The position numbers and the translations under genes are program-made. This document shows positions 63,994 through 64,000 of a stretch of 64,000 nucleotides of DNA, piece by piece (the first letter of the stretch is position 1; each line of letters starts with the position of its first letter). Origin of the DNA: Actinomycetes bacterium. Its GTDB lineage: Bacteria > Actinomycetota > Actinomycetes > Actinomycetales > Microbacteriaceae. The stretch spans positions 21,204 through 85,203 of the forward strand of contig JAEYVZ010000053.1 of assembly GCA_023431405.1 (NCBI GenBank), in the 5' to 3' direction. A model generated the notes under the pieces. It ran no database searches. It saw nothing but the letters and a program-made list of their open reading frames with translations, and had not been told where the DNA came from.

Positions 63994-64000
63994 CTGCGGG

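Overview
The window is from a high-GC actinobacterium, most likely Microbacteriaceae (Microbacterium-like). The evidence is gene content and order: a DUF2469-rnhB-lepB-rplS block, rpsB-tsf-pyrH-frr-cdsA, rpsP-khpA-rimM-trmD, coaD-DUF177-rpmF-rnc-mutM, smc-ftsY, a GlgE glycogen pathway, DUF3515 and DUF2004 proteins, frequent GTG starts, and many starts lying exactly where a leaderless mRNA would begin. Nearly everything is chromosomal core. I see no prophage, insertion sequence or CRISPR array.

Layout. 1-3.8 kb (minus): the N-terminal two thirds of ligA (cut by the window edge), mnmA, and a cysteine desulfurase that probably feeds sulfur to MnmA. 3.9-10.2 kb (plus): glgX, glgE, glgB, a compact alpha-glucan block. 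10.2-16.6 kb: a thioredoxin-TPR protein, a large envelope protein with an internal lipobox, an AI-2E family permease, a small hydrolase, a zinc-site protein, a secreted lytic transglycosylase and a DivIVA-repeat protein. 16.6-32.9 kb (mostly minus): translation, secretion and DNA-processing genes (cdsA, frr, pyrH, tsf, rpsB, xerC, dprA, comM, yraN-like, rnhB, lepB, rplS, trmD, rimM, khpA, rpsP), interrupted by plus-strand M23-like, map and esterase genes. 33-43.6 kb: a GCS2 family ligase, ffh, a TetR-VOC fusion divergent from lipB-lipA, DUF2004, ftsY and smc. 43.65-45.6 kb: the least familiar region, holding a promoter inside an inverted repeat, a 35-codon ORF with a perfect Shine-Dalgarno, a structured spacer, a 92-aa protein, a perfect hairpin and a tandem-GNAT acetyltransferase. 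45.6-59.9 kb: mutM, rnc, rpmF, DUF177, coaD, recG, an acyltransferase, rsmD, thiL, DUF3515, ddl, gpsA, plsC, murA, leuD, leuC. 59.9-64 kb: a leucine leader peptide, a TerC family protein under a candidate manganese (yybP-ykoY) riboswitch, an ECF sigma factor overlapping a DUF4349 membrane protein, tRNA-Glu and a metallo-beta-lactamase fold protein.

The most interesting signals are regulatory: (1) an unannotated leaderless leucine-rich leader peptide (M-Q-T-A-L-L-L-L...) ahead of leuCD with mutually exclusive stems; (2) a yybP-ykoY-like element ahead of terC in which the aptamer closing strand alternatively sequesters the Shine-Dalgarno; (3) the sORF/hairpin/GNAT locus; (4) at least 13 starts preceded at exactly six bases by a -10 hexamer, including a 22-bp divergent spacer (thiL/DUF3515) where two -10 boxes share a TA; (5) a TetR DNA-binding domain fused to a VOC domain, with a palindrome over the lipB promoter.
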